This document shows, piece by piece, positions 1 to 11,700 of a stretch of DNA of 64,000 bases. Made by a program: the position numbers and the translations under genes. Source of the DNA: Nymphaea colorata (lineage: Eukaryota; Streptophyta; Magnoliopsida; Nymphaeales; Nymphaeaceae); assembly GCF_008831285.2 (NCBI RefSeq), contig NC_045150.1:7514001-7578000 (forward strand). The letters run 5' to 3'. Every line of letters starts with the position of its first letter. Positions within the stretch are counted from its first letter, which is position 1. A model generated the notes under the pieces. The model saw only the letters and a program-made list of their open reading frames with translations. It ran no database searches and was not told the origin of the DNA.

Positions 1-2169
1 CAAAATCTGACTAAGAAACTGGTAGGTGATGGCCTTAGAAATCTCACTTCTATGATAGGCAACAGGTTCTAGTATCAGCAGGCCTGTAGCAGCCTGTCTC
101 ATCCAAGAGCCAGACTTTCTTTACAAGATCCTCATGTTCAAGATCAAGAGCATTTGTTTAACTTCTCTGCACCTAGTACTCAAAATAGGTAGCAAGAAAA
201 TACGACATTGTAAGGCTGGACCTTCCCTGGACACAACGACAATCAGCATTACCCCCCAAATTATGCACTTAAGTAGCTCAGCCATGCTGATAAGCACTGA
301 GACTGGCCACGCCTCACACTCTCACGTATTTGGCTGCTAAGGACACACAGATCCTGGAACAATATCAAAAAGTTAACCCCTATGAAATATTATTACCAAA
401 AGTCTGAATATCTTTACAAAGAGGATAAAGCCTCATTTATAGACATATACACCTAACCTGCCCAGTTCCCCTTGGCCAACAATGACCTCCAACGGCTTGA
501 CCTCCCTCACCCAAAGCTTTATTGTAACTGGATGTCCCAGTCATTTTCAAGAACCTAGCCTCCATTGGCCAGAGTAGGTCAACATACTGACAGTATTAAG
601 CAGATGGTTGGCCCTGCTCAAGTCGGTCAGACCACATCTTGGAACCCTAAGCGTACTAGGTGCTCTGCTGCAGCCTACCTTGCTCTTGCAGGACCTCCTA
701 TGTCATGTTAACTGTGTCCTATGTGCGGCCATCCACGCGCCTTGCACGTGACCATACACATGCCTGCTCATTTGCTCTCAGCGATGCAGAACCAACATGT
801 TATACCACTCTAACTGTGGCTGTCTGCAACTCCCCATTGTGGCAGCCCCACCACCTCTCATCTGCCCACTAGACTCGTCAACTGAAAGCTTCACTACTGC
901 AGATCTCAGCTTCCTGAAGCTGCTGAAATGCCTCTACGTGCTACTCATGGCCAATGCTCCGCTCTGCATGACCTGGCAACATCCTTCGCATGGCCCTGTT
1001 TAGCCTCTCCAAGGTCAGTCAGGTTCATTCAGTATGCCCATACTCATCCATTGCCCCAGATCTCAGGCCTTGCATGGGAAGGCTTGTATCACTGGGCTGC
1101 CTAGAAGCCTAAGTTAAAGAACTGCCTTAAAATCCCTTTGTTTCCTCTTTTGTTCCTTCTGATTTTGCCTTTCTTTATTATTTTTATTCTTTTTTTCCCT
1201 TCTCTTCTTCCTCCTCCTCCTCTTTTCTTCTTTCATTCATTGTTTTCTGCCTGCTAGCCAAGTAGGTGTCACCTTGCTTTTTTTCTCCTCCTTTTTTTTA
1301 ACTAATAAACCACAAACTTGACGCCTATGCTCTACACTGTCCCAATGGGAGAGAGACAAAGAGAAAGAGAGGGGGAGGGAGGATAGGACAGCACTTACGG
1401 ATGAATTTGAGGCAGTTTTTGCTCCTCAAATTCTGATAAGACTTTAAAAACCAAAAGGGAAAGAAAAATGAGTTCTGATTTCTAGGAAAGGGCTGTCTTA
1501 CAATCCACATGCAAAAATCCTCTACAAATAGCAACGGGGACCTTCTCTATTAGAAACCCATCAAACACATTACAACTTGCTTCTACATGCATTTCCTGCA
1601 TACCATAACCTTTGATATATTGCCTCAAAGAAAAAGTTCTGCTTCCCACATACCACGGTCACACATCACAGCAAATGCTACACACACGACAAGGTATATC
1701 TTATTGGTTACAATATTGAGATTAAAATCTTTACTTAATTTTATTTTACTATGGATGATGCCAACCCGAAATTAAGTTTTTGGACTCTAACACATGGAAT
1801 ATGGTTCTCTTTAGCTAAAAAAATTATGACATTAAAAAGTAATAGCATTTCTCCTCCATTATTTCCTGTACAAATCCAAGCAATTCTATTGTTAACTGTC
1901 ATTGTCAAGAAGAAACAAAACAGATTTGTTTTCATAAAAGCCAGAAACCATATTTCACAATGACTACTATCCTGATGTTGGTGCCTGGCCATGGGAAAAG
2001 AACTAAATCCAGTCAGCTATCAATAGAACACCAAAACCAGTGATAGAACAAACTAACAAAAACTATTGATATACCCTCCTACATCCAAAAGAAAAGGGAA
2101 AACCCACAAACCCCAGTTTCTCCTTCAGAGAAACTGCACCAAGAAAAGGATGAAGGCATCAGATTTTAC
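1..2169. other. Left-edge non-coding stretch, possibly TAP46 intron 1
   Basis: I see no exon of a recognised protein here on either strand. If the TAP46-like exon at 2170-2265 belongs to a working gene, this is at least part of its first intron. The next conserved TAP46 block is not visible, so the intron would exceed 2.1 kb or the gene is broken. Positions 1140-1310 are strongly T/C-rich on the plus strand. The short open frames have no recognisable domain. Confidence 0.4.
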
Positions 2170-2265
2170 CTGTTCGATGGATGAATCCACAGCTGCAGAG
2201 TGCATCTTCCGAGCATGCTCGAAAAGTGCAGGAAGAGACATCTCCTCCATCTTCACGTCCACCAT
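2170..2265 (-). CDS. TAP46: TAP46-like PP2A regulatory subunit, first coding exon (partial)
   Basis: TAP46 is the plant homologue of yeast Tap42 and animal alpha4/IGBP1. It binds PP2A-family catalytic subunits and acts downstream of TOR kinase. On the minus strand an ATG at 2265-2263 opens 32 codons containing EEMSLPALFEHARKMH, which matches the conserved TAP46 N-terminus (EEM-L-ALFE-ARK-H). The exon ends in a clean phase-0 donor: CAG, then GTAAAA at 2169-2164. A T-rich tract followed by TTTGTAG at 2280-2274 makes an acceptor just upstream, so a 5'-UTR intron is likely. The rest of the protein is not found to the left within the window. It is therefore either a gene with a large first intron running off the edge or an isolated first exon. 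I recognise the family from this short N-terminal segment alone. Confidence 0.6.
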
Positions 2266-3968
2266 CCGTCAACCTACAAACAAAATCAAGGGAAAAAAAA
2301 GAAAACCTAAACATAAATAGAAAAAGAACTGTAGAAGAAACCACAAGAGATGCATCAAAAAATCGAGACTGAAACTACCAGAAAGAAAAGGGGGAAGAAA
2401 CAAACAGGAAATGATTGCACAAGTGAGAAAGATTGCCTGGAAAGAGGAGAAGCAATCAAATGGTATTACTCACAGGTCAGAGGCTCTCTGACGAGAAAAG
2501 AAAACTGGCTGGAATTAGACCAGGAAAAAGAAAGCAGTGGGTAAATGATGGGGGAGGAAGGGGGCCGTTGCCATGACAGTAAATGATATAAGAGGAGTTT
2601 ACCAACTTTCCTTAATGCGGGGAAAACTAATGTCACACTCATATATATCATTCAAAAGTTACATGAAAAAGCAGAAAAATGATTTAAAGATTATGAAACT
2701 ATCTAAATATGTATTTCTAAATAAACCCTAATATTTTTTTTTAACATAAAAAAAATTAGACGAATGGTGATGAAGATCCTAGCTCAAGTTTTGTTACAAA
2801 CAGATGGCATATCTACCTTGCGATGAGTGAATAATCTAAATACTTCTGCAGCTATATCCTAGCAAAAACTCTGATCAATCCAGCCAATTTGTCGAATAAT
2901 GCGCTGAAGCATAAGCTTCAGGATCTAAACTGTGAAGTATATAATATTTTATGAAAATAATAAAAAATTTAAAAATAAGATGATAAGACTCAAAATAAGA
3001 TCAAAATGCTCAATTTGAACACTGCAAAAACTCAAAATTCAACAGCATAACATTAAAGTGCTGCAGCAAAATGCTCAAATAACATCAGCGTCTGAGACCA
3101 CCTACAATTTCATAGGTGTTACAACTTACAACTTACACGTTCAAACTTTGACTTCACTATTTTGTTATCCAAATCCCTATTTTTTAGTGAAAAAATTAGG
3201 CCAACTTGAGTTCAAAAGAGGAAAAAAAGCAGTAAAAAATTGTCAACTTATATGTAATCTTGAATTATACAGAAATTTCAGGTCAGCGTAACAGCACATC
3301 ACAATTATAAAGAAATTTAGATAATGAATTTTTTTTTTTAACTAAGAGACACATGTATATATTGAAATTATTGAATGTTGTTGGGACCTGTATATTTGCA
3401 TTGAATAAAGGACTAAATACGTTGCTTGGTATGATAATAGGCCAAATTGACAAATTATCAGAAAATGGACAGGGAATATGTGAAGCTAATGCTTTCTGAA
3501 AACAGCATAAAGAATAGAACGGCAACAAAAATTTGTACGAACAAAAAAGAATAGAAAATCAACTTTCTTGGTGGGTAACAGCATAACAGTGATGATAAAC
3601 CATAGGCTGGTTTACACTTTACAGAACCACGTTAAGAATGATCTACGAAGTTCATGATTTGCTTATCTAAGATTCACATGAGATGAATATAAACTTTTAA
3701 AGAGCGCAACAGGATAACAAATAAGTTATCAATTAAATAATTGTACGGATCTTTAATATCGGATGGATAGATAAAGATGATGTCTCTCCCTTCATTTTCT
3801 TGATGCATATGTAGATACTAGATACAGCATCATATGATTCGTATTGTATTTGCACATTGCACGGCATCAACAATTTGACAATCAACACATGATTAGAGAG
3901 AAAGAGAGGTAGGGCGAGGGCTGCAGGCCGGCCATTGCTGGCCGGAAGCCCTCTTGTGCTGTAAATAA

Positions 3969-3991
3969 AGAGAGAGAGAGAGAGAGAGAGA
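3969..3991. repeat. (GA)n microsatellite
   Basis: Uninterrupted AG dinucleotide run, visible directly. Confidence 0.95.
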
Positions 3992-4213
3992 AGGCAACAT
4001 TAGAAAGAGAGAGAGATATGGAGAGCAAGAGGAGGGCCGGGGCTGCCGGCTGGCCAGCAGTCTTAGTTTGCAGAAGAGGAAAAGAGAATAGATATTCAGA
4101 GACACAAAGTAAGGCAGGGGCTAGTGCTACCGGCCGGCCAGTGGCGCTCAATCGAGAGCCTGAGGCGACGGAAAGAAGCTCCTTGGGCAAGAAAGACAGA
4201 CTCTGGCCGGCGG

Positions 4214-4217
<4 letters not shown>

Positions 4218-4251
<34 letters not shown>
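4218..4251. repeat. (GA)n microsatellite
   Basis: Uninterrupted GA run of about 34 bases inside the GC-richer block. Confidence 0.95.
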
Positions 4252-4255
<4 letters not shown>

Positions 4256-4985
4256 TAAAGGCGGTGACCGACCGGAATCGACACCGAATGACCCCGTCCA
4301 GTTAAGTATACCGTGAATCGACAGAAAGAGGCAGCTTCAAGTCTTCAATGCTGACACAGAGAGAGTTTCGACCGAGTTGAAGAAGTTAAAAGACCACATC
4401 AAAATAGGGAATTTTTAATAAAAATAAACGTTGTGCCTGAAGCGGACGGCCTGGGTGAGGCGTACGCTTCACCCGGCGATCAATCCCGAGAAACCTAACT
4501 CCAACTAGCCGAACGATGAAAAGCCCAAAACTCACGCATGGATCAACAGAAGAGAGTTTAGGCCGGAACTAGCAATGGAATTGATTGCATAGCACAATAA
4601 AAAATAGAAACCATCAAGCGGAATCAATATTCAGAAATCCGATTCCAAAAAACAATTCAGAACAGAAGCGAAAGATAAAGTACGGTGGCCTGCGATCTTC
4701 AGCGAGGCAGAGTTCGGAGAGATTCGTCCCCAGCGATCCCCGGCAGTGCAGACGGCTCAGAACGTAACCAGGGGCTCTGAAACTATGAACTCATCAAGTA
4801 CCGTCGGGCATCCACCGCCTTTTGAGTTTTCCTTTTCTTTTCATTTTTTAGCTTCTTTATAAAATGTTATAACACTGTCCGGCACAGATCGGATCGCTCT
4901 ATCGAGGCACTCACAACCCATTATCCGCTTCAGCATCCCTCAATGACGCATGTGTTGATGTCTCAGTATCCGGAATTTTAGGAAT

Positions 4986-5367
4986 GTTAACGGATCCGAT
5001 TCAAATTGTATCATATGTGATTTATCAGATGCAAATATGAATGAAAAGGTCTATATCATAGCCTAACCCAATTTTGAAATTCACAATTTAGATTCAGTTT
5101 TAATAGGAATGTTATTTTCACATTGAATCTAGATCTGAAAGTGTATACAATCGAATCCAAACCGCATTATGATGTGTTAAGAACCGACTTCTAATAGATA
5201 TAGGTTATCTGATTTAATACGTATTTAAAACTGAATCCAAACATGTATATGTTCCAAACGTCATTTCTTAAATCTGAATTTCATATAATGTTAACTTTTT
5301 CTTGTACATATAATATAAGAGCTTTTCATTGAATATCAGATATTGGATCCAAATCCAATCTGTTAAC
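4986..5367. mobile_element. Candidate inverted-repeat element with GTTAAC ends
   Basis: The left end reads GTTAACGGATCCGATTC. The right end, reverse complemented, starts GTTAACAGATTGGAT. The interior is AT-rich with repeated ATCCAAA/TTTGGAT motifs and no coding frame. No target-site duplication is clear, so this is a weak call of an old MITE-like element. Confidence 0.3.
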
Positions 5368-6530
5368 TAACAACAGCCCCTAGCTTCCCTCCCGATGGAC
5401 GCATCATTTTGGTCCCTCTCGTTTAAGCAAGCAACGGTCGCCGGCGGATCTGAAACGACTTGTGAAGGTTTTTGCAATATATTATTTTCTTGTACATGTC
5501 TTTCGCCCATATAGCCGTTAATTTTCGCTTGCAACAAGTGGCTACTTTATATCTACAAATACCAAACGGAGACTCCAGATTGCCTCAAGATTGCTGAAAA
5601 ATGCGACATGGAAGGAACCAAAAGAATTATTAATCTACTGCCCATAAAAATCGAATTCAACTCGAACAGAAATATGACAATTTAGTGAATCCATCGGTTC
5701 AACATTAATATATATATATATCTATATATATAAAGAAATTTATATATATACGTATCTAATAATTCAATATAAAGAAAATTTTGCATACTTTTTTAAATGG
5801 TTTAAACTTGAATGTGGCAACGTGGGTCTTATGTCGGTTTTAATGTTGATATCGACCACGTTGCATCAACCGTTGAACACAAGCATGTGGCATCCATGCT
5901 TGAGAGGGAAAGTGAGAATCTTTGTGCGGATGTTATTATATGGCTAAATATTTAAAAATTACGGTTAAATGTAATATAAACCTTTATTAAAAATATTATA
6001 AATTGTCATCCGGTAAATTCTCTAGCTGGCTAATTTCAATGCCTTTGCCTGAGCGAATATCTTTTAATTGCTAGTATTTTACAAAAACACCAAATTAGCA
6101 GCCGTATTTCCCAAAAAAAAAAACATATTAATAGTTGTTTTAAGTTTATGACAAGCGCAAGAAGCAGCTCCTTCTTTATCGTAAAATATTTCCAATATTG
6201 ATATTTGTGAGCAATTTTTCTCATTTACATGTTGGTGTTACTTAAAAATTTGAAAATTTACACTTAATGCTCTTTAGCCAGAATTTTCTGGCCCCTGCAC
6301 AAAACCCTTTTGATGTTTGCAGAATACTTATCTGAAATTGGTGCTTCTTAATCTGTTCCTCCAAGAGACGTTATTATATTGAATCAACAAGCTGGTAAAA
6401 TATCAGAATACCATCCGATCATAGAAATGCCTATTACACAACCAGAAGCAACACTGGATGAAAGTGAAACCAACATTCTGGAAAACACAAAGATACCATA
6501 GATCAACCAACTTTTACCCAATTGACAATG

Positions 6531-6722
6531 GGTGTGTTTGTTTTACCATGATATGAAATCCATGGCTTTAAGGTCGGACCTCCCCGGTCCAACCTTAAAT
6601 CCACGGTTTTTTTACATGTAATATGGATTTAAGGTTCACATTATTAAGATCCTCAGCTTGTTTAAATTGATGATCTTACAATGCAGCCTTAGATATGAGA
6701 TCTCATATTATCAAACACTACC
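6531..6722. mobile_element. MITE, GGTGTTTGATA/GATC-rich family, copy 1
   Basis: About 192 bp bounded by imperfect inverted ends: GGTGTGTTTGTTTTACC on the left and the reverse complement of ATATTATCAAACACTACC on the right. Its right end, with TTAGATATGAGATCT followed by ATCAAACAC, matches the element at 47741-47945, which defines a family. No protein-coding frame. Confidence 0.5.
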
Positions 6723-6856
6723 TAAGAAAAGGGAGGTATGAATCTCCCTATTTGAAGAAATCGGCAGCACACACTGCATGCCATCAATAGAGTCTGCGGA
6801 TAGGACTAGTGTCTCTGCCTGAGCCTAATTAAGTCAGTACCCAATTGATCTTCAAA

Positions 6857-7176
6857 CCATAGTTATAAATAACGTTTCGAAGTTTTAAACAGTGAGGTTT
6901 TTCTCATGTATAATACGAGAATCCTGAAAAAAAATAAAAAATATGGTAAATTTTTAAAAATTAAAAAAAAACTGAAAATGAAAAGTGAGAAACTAATAAC
7001 ACAAACATGAAACGGTAAGTATATTTGCAACAAATAAAAAATTAAAAATTTAAAAAACCTGTTTGACATTAAAAAAATAAAAAAAAAGTGAAAAAACGTG
7101 TTTTTAAATGTTTTAAACAGCAATTTAATTGCGTTTTTGAGGGTTTTTTTTTAAAATGTGCTTTTTGTGACTATGC
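6857..7176. mobile_element. MITE with CATAGT-type ends, copy 1
   Basis: The left end CCATAGTTATAAATAACG and the right end TGACTATGC are imperfect inverted repeats around a very A-rich interior. The same sequence occurs in the opposite orientation at 32783-33152, including the interior TTTGTTGCAAAT and GTTTGTGTTATTAG blocks, so this is a dispersed two-copy family and not chance low complexity. Confidence 0.55.
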
Positions 7177-7599
7177 TTCAAACTATAAATGTCATTTTGC
7201 ATTTTTCCAAACTATAGATGCCAACTGATTTGAGTGCCCCTCAGGATACAATTGTAAATCAAATAGAAACAAAGAAATAGAAACAGAATTAATAGGACAC
7301 TCTTCAGATGGACACATACATTACTTTGCAAGGTCATGGCAAACACTCATGCGCATTATGCACATCATTTGTGCCATAAAAAAACTAGACGTTGGGGCAA
7401 ACTTTCATGATATGTGAGTCAGTGAGTGCATTTTAATATATGGGGTTAAATATTTTACTATGATCCCCGCTGTCTCCCTATTAAGACAAACAAATGGGCA
7501 TTTCTTAAGAGGCCATCACTCGAGGTGTTAAAGGAAAAAGAGGAATCTAAAATTTAACATTGTTAAGAAACAAATATCCTCTGGGAACATGCTCCACCT

Positions 7600-8028
7600 A
7601 AATGTCAGTAATGATGCGTTTGGTGATCCCACGCCAGTGCAACTGGAAAACCATTAGTGACGCAAGGTGGGCAGCATCAATAAAGATATATTTTACGTAC
7701 TGTTCTTTCTTCTACGTCAAAGAAAGTTAAAAAGAAAAAAATATTGTACTTTCAGTGACTCACAGCGGATATGTCAGTAAAATTTTGACGGCACCCATCC
7801 ATGTCAATAATGATGGTGCCTTTACTGACGTCTAGTGGTCCCTGTCAATTGAACTAAATAGAACCATTAGTGATAGATGTTGGTAGCATCTTGGACGATG
7901 ACTTTATATCATCATTTACTAACGGTTTGTTTACAAGCGTTACTGAAAGCATATTTGAATATGAACCATTTACTGATGGTTTCTGTTTCTCGTGTCAGTA
8001 ATGCTTTTTTTTATCTATTTTTGTAGTG
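7600..8028. mobile_element. CACTA-like terminal region with repeated subterminal motifs
   Basis: The block repeats short motifs of the type GTCAGTAATG, CCATTAGTGA and TTTACTGATGG in both orientations (near 7603, 7654, 7773, 7823, 7863, 7913, 7968 and 7996). It ends with TTTTTGTAGTG at 8018-8028, which reads CACTACAAAAA on the minus strand. CACTA (En/Spm) elements end in CACTA and carry arrays of subterminal transposase-binding repeats. The opposite end was not found and no transposase is visible. Related motifs (ACATTACTGACGCG near 8163) occur beyond 8028, so the boundary is uncertain. Confidence 0.4.
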
Positions 8029-8191
8029 CACCAGTCATGGAAAAGAAATCGTTGGTAAGTCATCTATTGGACGTCAGCAGCGGAAATGTAGTTTTTTCTT
8101 TCTATGATTGAACAATTGTTGACGCATTCCTGGCATCGTTACCAAATAGTTTCGTTTCACAACATTACTGACGCGTGAAGTACAAAAATTA

Positions 8192-8402
8192 GTGGCTGTC
8201 TTTCGTGCGAGAGATCCTCGGCTCATAAGGCGCGTACAAACGTCCCCCTTCCCCCCCTTTTTCATTTTTCCCTCCGATTTCGTCTTCCCAAGCGCGCTCT
8301 CTTCCTCCCTCGATGGTGCGGTTTTTCTCTTTATCTCGAAGCTATCCAATGACGGTGCAATTTCTTATAAAACTTAAATCTTTCTCTCTCTCTCTCCCTT
8401 AA
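8192..8402 (+). promoter_or_regulatory. Promoter-like GC-rich block with TATA motif
   Basis: A GC-richer block with pyrimidine-rich tracts is followed by CTTATAAAAC near 8364-8373 and a CT-rich run, an arrangement like a plant core promoter and leader. The MITE at 8403-8869 sits directly where transcription would start. No recognisable coding gene follows, so any transcript would be non-coding or from a decayed gene. Confidence 0.3.
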
Positions 8403-8869
8403 GGGCCTGTTTGGTTGAAAGGAAAGGGAGGGATTCAGCAATCCCTCCTGTGTTTAGTTGGCTAATTGGCTAATTAGAAAGGAGGGAAAGGAAGGGAAAA
8501 AGAGAAAGTCTGTTTGGATGGGAGGGGAGGGAAAGGAAAGGAAAGGATTGTATAGTGTAAATTCAATCCCTCCCAAATCGAACGGATTGGGAGGGAAAGG
8601 AAAGGGAGTAAGTACAAAAGTGTTGACTGCCCACAATACCCCTCCACGTTTTTTTTCTCCTTGCCTCTCAACTTTTGACTATTGAGGGTATTATTATAAA
8701 TTGTATTGTTTCCTTTCCATTCCATTCACTTTTATCCAAACAAGCTTTTATAATCACCTCTTTTCATTCCATTCACTTCCCTTCCCTTTCTCTTCCCTTC
8801 CCTTCCCTTTTCATTCCTTTCCTTTCCTTCCCTTTCCCTCCATCCCTTTCCCTCCAACCAAACAGGGCG
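8403..8869. mobile_element. Tourist-like (PIF/Harbinger) MITE with TAA target duplication
   Basis: The left terminus GGGCCTGTTTGGTTG and the reverse complement of the right terminus, CGCCCTGTTTGGTTG, match at 13 of 15 positions. TAA directly abuts both ends (8400-8402 and 8870-8872), the 3-bp duplication expected of PIF/Harbinger insertions. The left arm is a GGAAAGGGA-type purine run and the right arm its pyrimidine complement, so the 467-bp element can fold into a long hairpin. No transposase. Confidence 0.75.
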
Positions 8870-8872
8870 TAA

Positions 8873-11700
8873 AAGGACCAGGTTAGATCAGTAAACTTGT
8901 ATCATAGTCCCTTTCTCTAGTAAGTAGCTTTGCCTTGATAACAAAATCTCTAATCTTTGTTTGTAGGTTTTTGGGGGGTCTTGCCGGGCCTTCAGCACGA
9001 CCGGTGCATTGAAATGAGCTAATATTCTTACGACTGTTGATGCATCGTCAACGTTTACGAGTTCCCTCAAGAGGATTCGCGGATTTACCATGAAATCGTA
9101 CTCCTGAGATTGCTAATATTCTGATTGCGAATACCGCTCGATCTTTACATGAGGGCCAGTGAGAGAGCAGAGGAGGTGAGCATGAGTCTGCGTAAAGAAA
9201 TAACCAGAATCTTGCCGCCTTAAAGCTCCTTAGCCTACGCGAGCAGCAGCTTGTTGATTGTGATCATGAGGTAGGTCGTCACTTTTTTTTTCTTACTTCT
9301 TTATTCATTATCATGCTCGGTTTTTACCTTTTAGGTGGCAACTGTTGCAAACATGGGGGCCTTGTAGCTTGTGACCCTTATCGTGCTGGTTTGGACCTTC
9401 TTTTGATGGTTGGAAGTGTGCGTGAGCAGATCCAGGCGGACAGATGACAGATCCACTCAAGGCATTGGGTAGGCAGTTCCTCTCATGGTGTCCTTCTGAA
9501 GCTGAAAATGAAATTCTAAAAGACATGATCTTTTTCCATTCCCGAGCACATTTTGAGAGCCTTATGAATATCTCTGTTTTCTTTTTGCTTGGTTAGTTCC
9601 TTTCGATTTTTTATTTTCTGGTGGCTGCTTAATGATGATTATCATCAAACGATAACGCGTCTTTTCTTGCATAGTTGGCTCTTATTTTTTGCATCAGTTA
9701 TTTCAGCTGAAATTCTTGACAATTAGATATGAATTTGGTTTATTGTGATTTGTTTGTGTTTCCAACATGTGACACTATGCATAAAGCACCTTGTCATTAT
9801 GGGAATTGCTCAAGAAGGACCACACCTTCGCGTACATGTGTGGACTGAAAGGAACCGAAAAAAAGGGACTGACAACATTAATGAATTAACTTTATGTCTT
9901 ATTCTTCTAACTGTGGCCATGTTCTGATTGTAGGCATCGATTCACTTGAGTACGAAGAAGAGTTGATGAAGGCAGAGCAATGGAACGTTGAATTACACTG
10001 ATGCTTGGATCTTCCAGTTCCCATAATCTTCTTTTCACCAATAACAGTATGTTGGGAACCATCGTCCTACTGTGCTATGTCGATAGTTAACCAGCTCTTA
10101 TACGTATAACTTTTTCTTCAATTTTCCATTTCTCTCAAGGTAAAGCATTTTCTGTCCCCTTCTTGTATAGATACCTTATTCTATTGATTGGACTTGTGCA
10201 GGGCATTTAACAAGCTGTTGGGTCTGGAGGTGCTTGTGCTTTTGTTACTTGATGTTTATCAAGTGACATTTTCTTGTTGGGTTAAATGGTCAGTGCAGAA
10301 ACATATATGATGAACTAGCTATTGGTCAATGGACTCTCACCTGTCCGTGTTTTCCTTGCTGAAGACTGTTTATGACAGTTTCTGATTAAGAGATATTCTG
10401 GTTTTGCTATTGCTATTAGAATTAGGTCATCGTAATGCCTATGTAATTGATTTGCATGATCTAACTCTAGACATGAAGCACATAAAGGATTTCATATTGA
10501 TCAATTGCATACAGTATCCACCTTAATTAGACTTGTGTTTCTGTGCCATTTTAGTCTGAATTTTTGTCTGTGCAACTTTCCTCTTAATTTTCTGCCATGA
10601 TTTTCTTGATTGGGATGTTGTAGGTTCCCCTGGATTTTTGCCCTGTAAATAGTGGCAACTGGTTTGTCTCTTCTGCAAGAGAATTTTTTTTGATGCACCA
10701 GCTTTATGCATGTCGGTTCTACTCTGTTCTGATACATATCACGTGCATCTTTGCCTGGCACTGTTGTTGTCTAATTAGATATGAAGTGTTGCTGTAACCT
10801 CTTGTTTACTGCATCCTGTGCGGCATGTGCATGCTTTTTTTGTGCTATTATCATTAGGAGTCACTGAAGATAAAGATGTTGGTGCATCTGTTAAGCAGTG
10901 ATGCTTCTTGCTTTGCATTTTCTTCCCTGCTAATAACATTGTCAAGATGGTTTCAATATTTTTGATGTTTTAATGTAGGTCCCTCTGGTCAACTTTCAGG
11001 TTTTTGCTTTTAAGAGTGTTTTGTAGAAGTCAATCAGCTTTATCCTAGCATAGGGAAAGACTGTTACTTCTGTTGCTCTTGTATATCACATGGCCAAACG
11101 AGGCTAAAGACAGAGCCTGGTATGTAATGGTTTTACATATTTTATCATTATCCAACAACTTCGTTGTATCTTATCTGCCAGGTTTTTGTTCCATTAATTA
11201 TTGTCACCACTCGCTTGCTAGGTTTTGGTTTGTGCACCATGTAATGTGGCTGTTGGTGGATTTGCTGATAAGAAAACAGAATTGATATAGATATTTCTTG
11301 AAAATGTTTGTTATACGACTCAACATAACTGTCTTCATGTTCTGGTTTGAAGATGACATGGAATTGATGTAGATCAGTGTCTACATGAACATAGATTGGC
11401 TTGGTATTGAGTACCGAACGCAATAAGTTCATAGTTTCCTGTCCTGCTATGAGCATGTTTTATAGTAATAATCTATACTTTGTCTCTACACAAATTTCTC
11501 CTTTTTATACGTACAGGTTTTGTTGTACTGATATACAGCATATATAAAAATATATGTGATAACTTAAGAAGAGGGTTTTTGTGGCAGATTTTGATATATA
11601 ATTTAATATTCACTCTTTTGGTATGCCAGGATTCAAATTTAAACATGCAATTCATATGTAATTTTATGAAATTTTGCTTCATTCAGATTTTTTAATTTAA
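8873..11700. other. Gene-like but unrecognised region
   Basis: This stretch alternates GC-moderate segments (for example 8960-9240, 9330-9510 and 9930-10010) with T-rich, intron-like segments. Candidate junctions include GAG/GTAGGT near 9269 and TTTTAG/GTGGCA near 9335. Short coding-like pieces appear, such as a frame ending near 9998 with EYEEELMKAEQW, but stops interrupt every extended reading and I recognise no domain. It could be a decayed gene or a long non-coding transcript downstream of the promoter-like block at 8192-8402. Confidence 0.3.

Larger units (their letters stand above)
2274..4983. other. Region upstream of the TAP46-like exon
   Basis: No gene is recognised. 2700-3800 is AT-rich. 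3900-4790 is richer in GC, with short repeats of a GGCCGGCCA-type motif near 3920, 4045 and 4130 and two (GA)n tracts. This GC-richer block, with a TATAAA-like motif near 4859-4866, could be a promoter and leader for the minus-strand exon at 2170-2265 joined through a 5'-UTR intron. I could not fix a donor site. Confidence 0.3.

Noticed and set aside
8454..8886. Several frames of Phe/Pro/Ser or Lys/Gly-rich peptides
   Set aside because: They come from the purine and pyrimidine arms of the Tourist-like MITE.
8888..9091. 67-codon minus-strand frame with a protein-like sequence (contains NVDDASTVVRIL)
   Set aside because: I recognise no family, it has no supporting splice or promoter signals, and the length is within chance expectation.
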